Source of the DNA: Acidimicrobiaceae bacterium
GTDB lineage: Bacteria > Actinomycetota > Acidimicrobiia > Acidimicrobiales > RAAP-2
Length of the DNA stretch: 5,311 nucleotides
Assembly (NCBI GenBank): GCA_003164275.1
Contig: PLSY01000132.1
Span: 1,965 to 7,275, forward strand
Reading direction: 5' to 3'
Position numbers and translations under genes: made by a program. Positions 1 through 5,311 of this stretch are shown piece by piece (position 1 is the first letter of the stretch; the number at the start of each line of letters is the position of its first letter). The notes beneath the pieces are model-generated. The model had not been told where the DNA came from and searched no databases. It was given only the letters and a program-made list of their open reading frames with translations.

Positions 1-752
1 TTGCCGATGCGGATGGCGGTGGCGACTGTCTCGGGGTGCTCGATTGGATGACCCTCCACGATCGGTGCCGCACCGGCCGCTTGAAACCCCAACATGCGGG
101 GCAGCCTGGTCGAACGTCCGGCCTCTTTGAATTCGAGATATCCCTTCCAGTACGCAGTGATGTTCCCGGCGTTGCCCACCGGGATGCAGTGGACGTCGGG
201 GGCATCACCCAGTTCGTCCACGATTTCGAAGGCGCCCGACTTCTGGCCCTCGATCCGATACGGGTTGACAGAGTTCACGACCGTGACGGGTGCACGCTCC
301 GCCAACTCCCTGACGATGGTCAGTGACTGATCGAAGTTCCCCCTCACCTGGAGGACCCGGGCTCCGTGGATCAGCGCCTGAGCCAGCTTGCCGAGAGCGA
401 TATGACCTTCGGGGATGAGCACAGCGCACGTCAGACCAGCACGGGCGGCGAATGCGGCGGCCGACGCCGAGGTGTTCCCGGTCGACGCACACACCACGGC
501 CTTGGCCCCCTCTTCGGCGGCCTTCGAGATGGCAACGGTCATTCCCCGGTCTTTGAAGGAACCGGTGGGATTTGCACCCTCGACCTTGAGAAGGACCCGG
601 GCCCCGACCCGAGCGGACAGCCTGGGTGCAGGAAGGAGGGGGGTCCCTCCTTCAAGGAGGGTGACGACCGGGGTCGCTTGCGACACGGGCAGGAACTCCC
701 GGTACTCCTCTATGACCCCACGCCAGGCGGATCCGCTCTCGTGGACCATCAT
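1..752 (-). CDS. thrC: Threonine synthase, PLP-dependent (N-terminal ~250 residues; 3' end outside window)
   Basis: Converts O-phosphohomoserine to threonine and phosphate, the last step of threonine synthesis, in the cytoplasm. The open frame gives 250 complete residues and runs off the left edge. The family is usually about 350-360 residues, so roughly the last 100 are missing. The start matches the short actinobacterial form ([14 protein letters not shown] at 10-23), followed by [10 protein letters not shown] (34-43). The PLP-binding lysine is K67 in [11 protein letters not shown] (61-71), which marks fold-type II enzymes. STGNTSAS (90-97) follows, and PVGNAGN (191-197) is the loop that holds the PLP phosphate. 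The start is the first of two tandem ATGs: it overlaps the hom stop as ATGA and has AGGTGA six bases upstream. The second ATG (749-747) is also possible. Threonine dehydratase and cysteine synthase share the fold, but the N-terminus and the place after hom fit ThrC. Residues 32-41 are encoded by an unusual inverted repeat, listed separately. Confidence 0.95.
   Translation of the reverse strand, partial: MMVHESGSAWRGVIEEYREFLPVSQATPVVTLLEGGTPLLPAPRLSARVGARVLLKVEGANPTGSFKDRGMTVAISKAAEEGAKAVVCASTGNTSASAAAFAARAGLTCAVLIPEGHIALGKLAQALIHGARVLQVRGNFDQSLTIVRELAERAPVTVVNSVNPYRIEGQKSGAFEIVDELGDAPDVHCIPVGNAGNITAYWKGYLEFKEAGRSTRLPRMLGFQAAGAAPIVEGHPIEHPETVATAIRIG
633..661 (-). repeat. Three-arm inverted repeat inside early thrC
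   Basis: On the plus strand AAGGAGGG (633-640), CCCTCCTT (645-652) and a second AAGGAGGG (654-661) follow each other, with spacers of four bases and one base. The middle arm is an exact reverse complement of both outer arms, so two hairpins that exclude each other are possible. A hairpin from the one-base-spaced pair must open a few pairs to form a loop. In the thrC transcript the middle arm reads AAGGAGGG, a perfect Shine-Dalgarno core. The stretch lies in frame within thrC and encodes part of [11 protein letters not shown], so coding constraint may explain much of it. Confidence 0.7.
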
Positions 753-2059
753 TTGGCGTCACCTACAATTCTCATTACCCTTCCGATCCGTTCTACCGCA
801 TCGAGCTTGGCCAACGAGACAAGCGTGGACTGGATGTCTCCTTCACGCGCCAGGTGCGTGATGAACAAAAGGCGGGCCTCTCCGGCATATCCCTCTTGCT
901 CCATCGATCGAATGGAGACGTTGTTGTCCCCGAACACCGTGGCGACAGTGCCCAGCACTCCCGGACGGTCGGCCACATCGAGACTGATGTAGCACTGGGT
1001 GAGCAGGTCGGACTCGGGTAACAATCGGGCGGGTTGCCGGTCCGGCGTCGGAGCGGTCGTCCCTGCCAACCGATTGCGAACTGCATCGATGAGGTCGCCG
1101 ACCACGGCGCTGGCCGTGGGCAGTCCTCCGGCGCCCTGCCCGTACAGCATGAGTTCGCCAGCGGCCTCGCCCTCGATGAACACGGCGTTGAAGGCGTCGC
1201 GTACGCCGGCCAGCGGATGTGACTTCGGGACCATGGCCGGGTGCACCCGAACCGAGAGGGCATCATCACCCGTGCGCTCGACGATGGCCAGCAGCTTCAC
1301 TGCATAGCCGAGTCGCTCGGCGAACTCGACGTCGACTGCCCGGATACCGGTGATTCCCTCCCGCATCACGTCGGCGGCAGCCACGTCGTAACCGAATGCC
1401 ACACCGGCGAGTATGGCGGCCTTGGCGGCGGCGTCGTAGCCCTCCACATCGGCTGTGGGGTCCCGCTCGGCGAGGCCGAGGTCTTGGGCCTCGGCCAGCA
1501 CGTCGGCGTAGTCGGCCCCCTGCTCGCTCATCTTCGTGAGGATGAAGTTCGTCGTGCCGTTGACGATCCCCATCACGCGTTGGATCCTTTCGCCGGTCAG
1601 TGACTCACGAAGGGCTCGGACGAGGGGGATGGCCCCGGCGACGGCCGCCTCGTAGAGGAGATCTACGCCATTGTCCTTCGCCACACCCCGCAGGGACACC
1701 CCTTCGGGGGAGGCCAACAACGCCTTGTTGGCTGTGATTACCGGTTTTTTCAACTCGAGGGCGGCCCGGACCAGCCCCTCGGTCGGGTCCATTCCACCGA
1801 TCAGTTCAACCACGATGTCGATGGATGGATCGGCCACGAGTCCCGCTGAGTCGTCAGTGAGCAGCTCCAGTGGGATGTGGGGTGATCGTTGGCGGCTCAT
1901 GTCGTGCACGGCGATACCGCCGATTTCGAGCTGGGCGCCGCTTTGAACCGCGAGAGCATCGGCGCGGTCCTGGACAATCCCGACGAGGGCCGATCCGACC
2001 GTCCCGCATCCGAGCACGGCGATGCGCAGGACACGATCGGTGATGGGGGCCAAGGTCAC
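749..2059 (-). CDS. hom: Homoserine dehydrogenase with C-terminal ACT domain
   Basis: Reduces L-aspartate-4-semialdehyde to L-homoserine with NAD(P)H, the first step committed to threonine and methionine. The protein has 436 residues, the usual length of the single-function bacterial enzyme with an ACT domain. The Rossmann fold begins with [15 protein letters not shown] (12-26), with the glycine motif GCGTVG at 17-22. [10 protein letters not shown] (107-116) and NGTTNF (167-172) are family signatures. The catalytic D-x-x-x-K pair appears to be D209 and K213 in GYDAAAK, by comparison with the yeast enzyme. The ACT domain covers about 356-432 ([20 protein letters not shown] at 361-380) and is expected to bind threonine for feedback inhibition. 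No aspartokinase domain is fused to it. The start is GTG: an in-frame TAG lies only four codons upstream, so little extension is possible. There is no clear Shine-Dalgarno sequence. The gene lies 39 bases after lysA, and its stop overlaps the thrC start. Confidence 0.97.
   Translation of the reverse strand: MTLAPITDRVLRIAVLGCGTVGSALVGIVQDRADALAVQSGAQLEIGGIAVHDMSRQRSPHIPLELLTDDSAGLVADPSIDIVVELIGGMDPTEGLVRAALELKKPVITANKALLASPEGVSLRGVAKDNGVDLLYEAAVAGAIPLVRALRESLTGERIQRVMGIVNGTTNFILTKMSEQGADYADVLAEAQDLGLAERDPTADVEGYDAAAKAAILAGVAFGYDVAAADVMREGITGIRAVDVEFAERLGYAVKLLAIVERTGDDALSVRVHPAMVPKSHPLAGVRDAFNAVFIEGEAAGELMLYGQGAGGLPTASAVVGDLIDAVRNRLAGTTAPTPDRQPARLLPESDLLTQCYISLDVADRPGVLGTVATVFGDNNVSIRSMEQEGYAGEARLLFITHLAREGDIQSTLVSLAKLDAVERIGRVMRIVGDAK
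759..764 (-). promoter_or_regulatory. Ribosome binding site of thrC
   Basis: AGGTGA on the minus strand lies six bases before the first thrC ATG (752-750) and nine before the second (749-747), inside the end of hom. It is the clearest Shine-Dalgarno sequence at a gene junction in this window, and it supports initiation at the ATGA overlap with the hom stop. Confidence 0.65.
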
Positions 2060-2098
2060 CCGGTCACGCTAGCGCCTGGCCAGGTCGACAAACGTCGC
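2060..2098 (-). other. lysA-hom intergenic gap
   Basis: This 39-base gap is the only non-overlapping gene junction within the operon here. It contains a perfect 10-base palindrome CCTGGCCAGG (2075-2084) and a small stem CGAC-GTTT-GTCG just after the lysA stop. Neither is followed by a T run, so neither looks like an intrinsic terminator. GTGACC is repeated at the hom start, with the second copy containing the GTG start codon. No good Shine-Dalgarno or promoter is visible. Confidence 0.5.
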
Positions 2099-3478
2099 TC
2101 AGAGATCGAGGCGCACCAGGTCGTCGAAGGTCTCCCTCCTGACCACCACTCGGGCCTCCCCATCGGCCACGAAGACAACCGCAGGCCGCGGGACCTTGTT
2201 GTAGTTGGAAGCCATGGAGTGCCCATACGCGCCAGTCACCGGCGTGGCCAGGATGTCGCCAACGACGAGGTCCTCGGGGACGAATCCTTCTGCCACGACC
2301 ACATCGCCGCTCTCGCAGTGCTTCCCGACCAAACGGATGGGCATCGGCCGCTCGGCCCTCGCTTCACGGGGGAGAAAAGCCTCATAGCCGCTTCCGTAGA
2401 GAACTGGGCGGGGATTGTCGCTCATGCCTCCGTCAACAGAGACGTATGTTCGGTGTCCGGCGACGTCCTTTACGGTGCCTACCCGATACAGGGTGATTGC
2501 CGCCGAGGCCACGATCGACCGGCCCGGCTCGGCTGTGACACGAACCGACGCGGGGATGCCAGCCTTCCGGCAGGCCCGGCGTACCGACGCGGCCCACTGG
2601 GCCATGGGTGGCGCCTCTTCTCCATTGACGTAGGCCACGCCCAACCCGCCACCGACCACCAGCTCGGGAAGCCCGAGCGGGGCGAAGAAATCGGCCAGGA
2701 CCTCGATGGCCTGAGCAAAGGGCTCGAGGGCGAAGACCTGGCTGCCCAAATGAGCGTGGATCCCTACGAACTCGACCACTCCCCGCTCATGCAGCGCGGC
2801 CAGTCGTTCAACTGCGCTCTTGGCCGCACCGGAGGCGAGGCCGAATCCGAATTTGGAATCCTCTTGACCCGTGCGCACGAACTCGTGGGTGTGGACCTCG
2901 ACGCCCGGCGTGATCCTGGCCAGCACCCGAGGGCGCGGCGGGGCTGCTTGTTCGCCGGACGGGTACGTGGCGACCTCCTCGAAATCCTCTGGCCGGTCCA
3001 GCAATCGCTCGATCCGGTCGATCTCATCGAAGGAGTCGATGACGATCCGCCCGACGCCCACAGCCAGTGCGGCAGCCAGCTCTTCTTCGGATTTGTTGTT
3101 CCCATGGAGGACGAGACGGCTTGCCGGGACGCCGGCGGTGAGGGCCACGTGCAGCTCCCCCCCGGTTGAGACGTCAAGGCACATACCCTCGTCGTGGGCC
3201 AGCTTGGCCATGGCCACGCACAAAAAGGCCTTGGTGGCATAGGCCACCCCATCTCCCCACGACTCGACCGCCTCCCGGCACTGCACCCGGAGATGGGCCT
3301 CGTCATAGACGAACAATGGCGTCCCAAACTGCTCGGCGAGTTCCACCAGATCGACACCGCCGACGCTCAGCCTGCCCGCCTCGTCCACACTTGCAGTCAT
3401 GGGAAACAAACCGGGGGCCACAGGCGCCCTGGGTCCGGATGCCGTTTCGGACCGGCGAGAATCGGCTACGTCGCTCAC
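2099..3478 (-). CDS. lysA: Diaminopimelate decarboxylase
   Basis: Decarboxylates meso-2,6-diaminopimelate to L-lysine, the final lysine step; a cytoplasmic PLP enzyme of fold type III. With the GTG start chosen here it has 459 residues. The PLP lysine is K83 in VAYATKAF (78-85). HGNNKS (125-130), HAHLGSQ (241-247), the glycine loop GGGLG (276-280), EPGRS (317-321), CESGD with C388 (388-392) and GAYGHSMASNYN (417-428) are the expected family motifs. CESGD and HGNNKS favour DAP decarboxylase over ornithine or arginine decarboxylase. A Pro/Glu-rich stretch at about 163-183 looks like a surface-loop insertion. Start choice: GTG at 3478 overlaps the argS stop (GTGA) and has GGAG five bases upstream. 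The ATG at 3400 (433 residues) has no Shine-Dalgarno and would cut off APGLFP, which resembles the N-terminus of mycobacterial LysA. GTG at 3421 is a third option. Function is near certain; the start is moderately sure. Confidence 0.95.
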   Translation of the reverse strand: MSDVADSRRSETASGPRAPVAPGLFPMTASVDEAGRLSVGGVDLVELAEQFGTPLFVYDEAHLRVQCREAVESWGDGVAYATKAFLCVAMAKLAHDEGMCLDVSTGGELHVALTAGVPASRLVLHGNNKSEEELAAALAVGVGRIVIDSFDEIDRIERLLDRPEDFEEVATYPSGEQAAPPRPRVLARITPGVEVHTHEFVRTGQEDSKFGFGLASGAAKSAVERLAALHERGVVEFVGIHAHLGSQVFALEPFAQAIEVLADFFAPLGLPELVVGGGLGVAYVNGEEAPPMAQWAASVRRACRKAGIPASVRVTAEPGRSIVASAAITLYRVGTVKDVAGHRTYVSVDGGMSDNPRPVLYGSGYEAFLPREARAERPMPIRLVGKHCESGDVVVAEGFVPEDLVVGDILATPVTGAYGHSMASNYNKVPRPAVVFVADGEARVVVRRETFDDLVRLDL

Positions 3479-5115
3479 AACGACTCCGGCGAGGAGACCC
3501 CAAGGAGGCCAAGCCCGATGGCCAATCCGATCCGGGTGGCCTCGACCAGCCACAGCCGGGACTGGGCCAACGCCGGATCGACATCGTCGGCGAGGATCGG
3601 GCAGTCGTGGTAGAAGCCATGGAAGGCGCCGGCCAGCCGACGCACCCATGTGGTGACCTTGGTCGGATTCCGCTCCAGAGCGGCGTCGGCCACCACTTCG
3701 GGCAGCTCCTGAAGACATCTGATCACATCGAGCTCGCGCTCGTGAGTGAGGAGCCCAAGATCGACCTCGGAGAGCGGCACCCGTACCACTCCCCGTTCAA
3801 CGGCCTTGCGACCCACACCACCGATGCGAGCACTGGCCATCTGCACGTAGAACACAGGATTCTCGACCGACTGCTCGCGGACCACGGCGAGATCGAACGT
3901 ACTGGCCTGATCCAGTGAACTCATCAAGCTCAGTATCCGGGTGGCGTCGGGGCCGATGTCGGCCACCAGAGTGTCGAGATCGATAGCGTTACCGGCCCGC
4001 TTGCCCATCTTCACTGACTCGTCACCGTCCATGAGGGAGACCATCTGGCCGAGCTTCACCTCGAGCCTGCCTGGTTCGACACCGAGCGCCTCGACACCGG
4101 CCATCAGGCTCGCCACTTGACCGTGGTGGTCGGCCCCGAAGACATCGATAACCCGGTCGAATCCCCGCACCAGGAACTTGTCGCGATGGTAGGCGAGGTC
4201 GCCGGCCAGATAGGTGGCGTCGCCGTTCGATTTCCGCAGTACCCGGTCGCGCGTGTCTCCGAGATCTGTCGCCCTGAACCAGGTTGCCCCATCCTGTTCG
4301 AAGACCAGGCCTTGCGCATCGAGGAGGTCGATCGTCTCGTCCACCGCTCCGCTCTCCTCGATCGAGGCCTGGCTGTACCACTCGTCAAACACGATGCCGA
4401 TGGAGGCAAGCGTCAGCCTGATGCGTTCGAGGATCCTCTCGGCTGCCCACCTCCCGGCGGCCGTGACGTCGTCGGGCCCGTCATATATCTCGGCAAGTTC
4501 GGTCACGTACGCACCCTGGTAGCCGCCCTCGGGCACTTCGTCCCCGTGATGCCGGGCAAGCAGACTCTCGCCGAGAGCGCGTATCTGGCCGCCGGTGTCG
4601 TTGACGTAGTACTCCCTACTCACCTGGTAGCCGGAGCGGGCCAGAACCCGGGCCAGAGCATCGCCGTAGCTCCCCCACCAGCCGTTGCCCACATGGATCG
4701 GCCCTGTGGGGTTGGCCGAAATGAACTCAACTTGGACACGCTCACCGTGACCGATGTCAGGACGGGCGTAGTGTTCCTCGCCGGCCTCCAAGAGCTCGGC
4801 CAAAGCGTCGTGCAGCCATCCGTCGTCAAGTTTGAAGTTGACGAATCCGGGCCCGGCAACATCGATCGAGACGACATGAGCAGGAGGCTTGGCATTCAGA
4901 ACGCCAACCAACGACACGGCCAGGGCTCGCGGATTGGTGCCCGCTCGCTTGGCCGTGACCATGGCGACATTGGTCGACCAGTCACCATGCTCGCGTCGGG
5001 CGGGCCGTTCGAGGTTGACGGAGGGCGCTTCTACGGCCAGATCTAGGCCCTCTTGTTGAGCCACGGTGGCAATGGCGGCACTTACTGCTTCGGCGAGTTG
5101 GTCACGGATCGACAT
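3475..5115 (-). CDS. argS: Arginyl-tRNA synthetase (class I)
   Basis: Attaches arginine to tRNA-Arg using ATP in the cytoplasm. The 546 residues are close to the usual bacterial length (about 550-580). Order of parts: an N-terminal additional domain (about 1-110) with the GDWSTNVAM signature (44-52) and VAGPGFVNF (86-94); the class I catalytic core with SANPTGPIHVGN (133-144), where HVGN is the HIGH-type motif; REYYVNDTGGQI (167-178); TYLAGDLAYHRDKF (301-314); DVFGADHHGQ (324-333); the KMSKS-type loop KMGKRAGN (369-376); and a C-terminal DALR-type helical anticodon-binding domain (VENPVFYVQMASARI at 417-431 to GLGLLGVSSPESL at the end). The start is the ATG at 5115-5113, giving MSIRDQL. An upstream extension to 5199 gives a sequence unlike the family and is not used. 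No Shine-Dalgarno precedes this ATG; a TATCCT box ten bases upstream suggests a nearly leaderless transcript. It is the first gene of the apparent operon and overlaps lysA by four bases. Confidence 0.97.
   Translation of the reverse strand: MSIRDQLAEAVSAAIATVAQQEGLDLAVEAPSVNLERPARREHGDWSTNVAMVTAKRAGTNPRALAVSLVGVLNAKPPAHVVSIDVAGPGFVNFKLDDGWLHDALAELLEAGEEHYARPDIGHGERVQVEFISANPTGPIHVGNGWWGSYGDALARVLARSGYQVSREYYVNDTGGQIRALGESLLARHHGDEVPEGGYQGAYVTELAEIYDGPDDVTAAGRWAAERILERIRLTLASIGIVFDEWYSQASIEESGAVDETIDLLDAQGLVFEQDGATWFRATDLGDTRDRVLRKSNGDATYLAGDLAYHRDKFLVRGFDRVIDVFGADHHGQVASLMAGVEALGVEPGRLEVKLGQMVSLMDGDESVKMGKRAGNAIDLDTLVADIGPDATRILSLMSSLDQASTFDLAVVREQSVENPVFYVQMASARIGGVGRKAVERGVVRVPLSEVDLGLLTHERELDVIRCLQELPEVVADAALERNPTKVTTWVRRLAGAFHGFYHDCPILADDVDPALAQSRLWLVEATRIGLAIGLGLLGVSSPESL
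3484..3487 (-). promoter_or_regulatory. Ribosome binding site supporting the GTG start of lysA
   Basis: On the minus strand GGAG lies five bases before the GTG at 3478-3476, inside the last codons of argS. Together with the GTGA overlap of the argS stop, it favours this start over the ATG at 3400, which is preceded by a T/C-rich stretch without a Shine-Dalgarno. A weaker AGGG lies ahead of the other candidate, the GTG at 3421. Confidence 0.5.
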
Positions 5116-5247
5116 GTTGCAGCGAGGATACGCCGTCGCGAACCACCTACAGAAGAGGGCCCGAGGTGCATAGGTAGGCAACGGCACTACAGTTGGCAAC
5201 TCGATGAAGCAAACGTCCGGCCCGCCGGAGTTAATTCATCGTGGCAC
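5116..5247. other. Divergent intergenic region between argS and tRNA-Arg
   Basis: These 132 bases separate two genes transcribed in opposite directions, so they should contain both promoters. I see no coding sequence or terminator hairpin. On the tRNA side the only AT-rich patch is ttaattcat (5231-5239), placed where a -10 element for the tRNA could lie, but with no convincing -35. GGCAAC occurs at 5177-5182 and again at 5195-5200. The second copy sits in the odd palindrome AGTTG-G-CAACT (5191-5201). The argS-side promoter candidate is listed separately. Confidence 0.6.
5118..5153 (-). promoter_or_regulatory. Candidate argS operon promoter with near-leaderless start
   Basis: On the minus strand TATCCT (5130-5125) fits the actinobacterial -10 pattern TAnnnT. 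Transcription six or seven bases further on would begin near 5118, leaving only about three bases before the argS ATG at 5115. The absence of a Shine-Dalgarno sequence agrees with leaderless translation, which is common in Actinobacteria. The -35 position (TCTGTA, 5153-5148, or TTCTGT one base further) is a poor match, so this call is tentative. Confidence 0.35.
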
Positions 5248-5311
5248 GCCCACGTAGCTCAGGGGATAGAGCATCGGCCTCCGAAGCCGTGTGCGCAGGT
5301 TCGAATCCTGC
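5248..5311 (+). tRNA. tRNA-Arg, anticodon CCG (partial, cut at the window edge)
   Basis: The cloverleaf can be read directly. The 5' acceptor strand is GCCCACG (5248-5254), then TA at positions 8-9. The D stem is GCTC/GAGC (5257-5260 with 5269-5272) around the loop AGGGGATA. The anticodon stem is TCGGC with GCCGT (5274-5278 with 5286-5290) around the loop CTCCGAA, giving anticodon CCG at 5281-5283, which reads the arginine codon CGG. The T arm is GCAGG-TTCGAAT-CCTGC (5295-5311). The variable loop is short (GTGC). The 3' acceptor strand lies outside; CGTGGGC would be expected. One oddity is a T-T mismatch at the top of the anticodon stem (5274/5290, tRNA positions 27-43). The gene points away from argS, whose product charges this tRNA. 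Confidence 0.93.

Noticed and set aside
645..661. CCCTCCTT-C-AAGGAGGG as an intrinsic terminator
   Set aside because: It lies inside the thrC coding region and has no T run on either strand.
366..992. A 208-codon plus-strand open frame across thrC and the end of hom
   Set aside because: It covers the conserved PLP site of thrC and the hom ACT domain on the other strand, and its translation is low-complexity and Gly/Arg-rich, as expected of a shadow frame.
1889..3169. A 426-codon open frame on the plus strand, antisense to hom and lysA
   Set aside because: It lies opposite two well-recognised enzymes, its translation shows no family motif, and long antisense frames are expected in high-GC genes because stop codons are rare. 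No good start context was seen.
4117..5046. A 309-codon open frame on the plus strand, antisense to argS
   Set aside because: It is a complementary-strand shadow of argS: no recognisable motif, and full overlap with conserved ArgRS core and N-terminal domain.
5116..5199. Extension of argS to an upstream ATG at 5199
   Set aside because: The added 28 residues do not resemble an ArgRS N-terminus, whereas MSIRDQL at 5115 is a typical family start. The extension would also occupy most of the region needed for promoters.
5171..5199. Minus-strand TTGCCA (5199-5194), 17 bases, TACCTA (5176-5171) as the argS promoter
   Set aside because: The -35 is good, but TACCTA matches the -10 consensus poorly and lacks the final T. 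TATCCT nearer the start fits better. It remains a weak alternative.
5193..5221. Plus-strand TTGGCA (5193-5198) as -35 of the tRNA promoter
   Set aside because: No -10-like sequence lies 16-18 bases downstream (the region reads tccggc), and the AT-rich patch at 5231-5239 is too far away.

Overview
The window is a piece of a high-GC, actinobacterial-type chromosome. It holds a compact block of core genes on the minus strand and one partial tRNA gene on the plus strand. Reading along the minus strand (high to low coordinates), the order is argS (arginyl-tRNA synthetase), lysA (diaminopimelate decarboxylase), hom (homoserine dehydrogenase with an ACT domain) and thrC (threonine synthase, cut by the left edge). 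From memory, the order argS-lysA-hom-thrC-thrB-rho is typical of Actinobacteria such as Mycobacterium and Streptomyces, so thrB and rho are expected beyond the left edge. The GTG starts, heavy G/C use at third positions and protein style fit a high-GC actinobacterium. A deep lineage such as Acidimicrobiia is a guess, not shown by the sequence.

Layout from right to left: a tRNA-Arg(CCG) gene on the plus strand starts at 5248 and is cut by the right edge inside its T arm. A divergent intergenic region follows (5116-5247) that must carry promoters in both directions. Then come argS (5115-3475), lysA (best start GTG at 3478, end 2099), a 39-base gap, hom (2059-749), and thrC (752 to beyond base 1). 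The argS/lysA and hom/thrC junctions are 4-base stop/start overlaps (GTGA and ATGA), the arrangement expected for translationally coupled genes in one operon.

The genes join two themes. LysA makes lysine from meso-diaminopimelate at the end of one branch of the aspartate family. Hom and ThrC make homoserine and threonine on the competing branch, with an ACT domain on Hom as a likely feedback-control module. ArgS and the neighbouring tRNA-Arg belong to arginine decoding.

I saw no mobile element, CRISPR array, phage gene or unknown gene cluster, and I do not think the window hides a new biological system. The points worth a second look are start-site and RNA-level details: the lysA start, a possibly leaderless argS, a repeat in early thrC that can form two alternative hairpins and contains a perfect Shine-Dalgarno-like sequence, and the divergent tRNA-Arg/argS pair.
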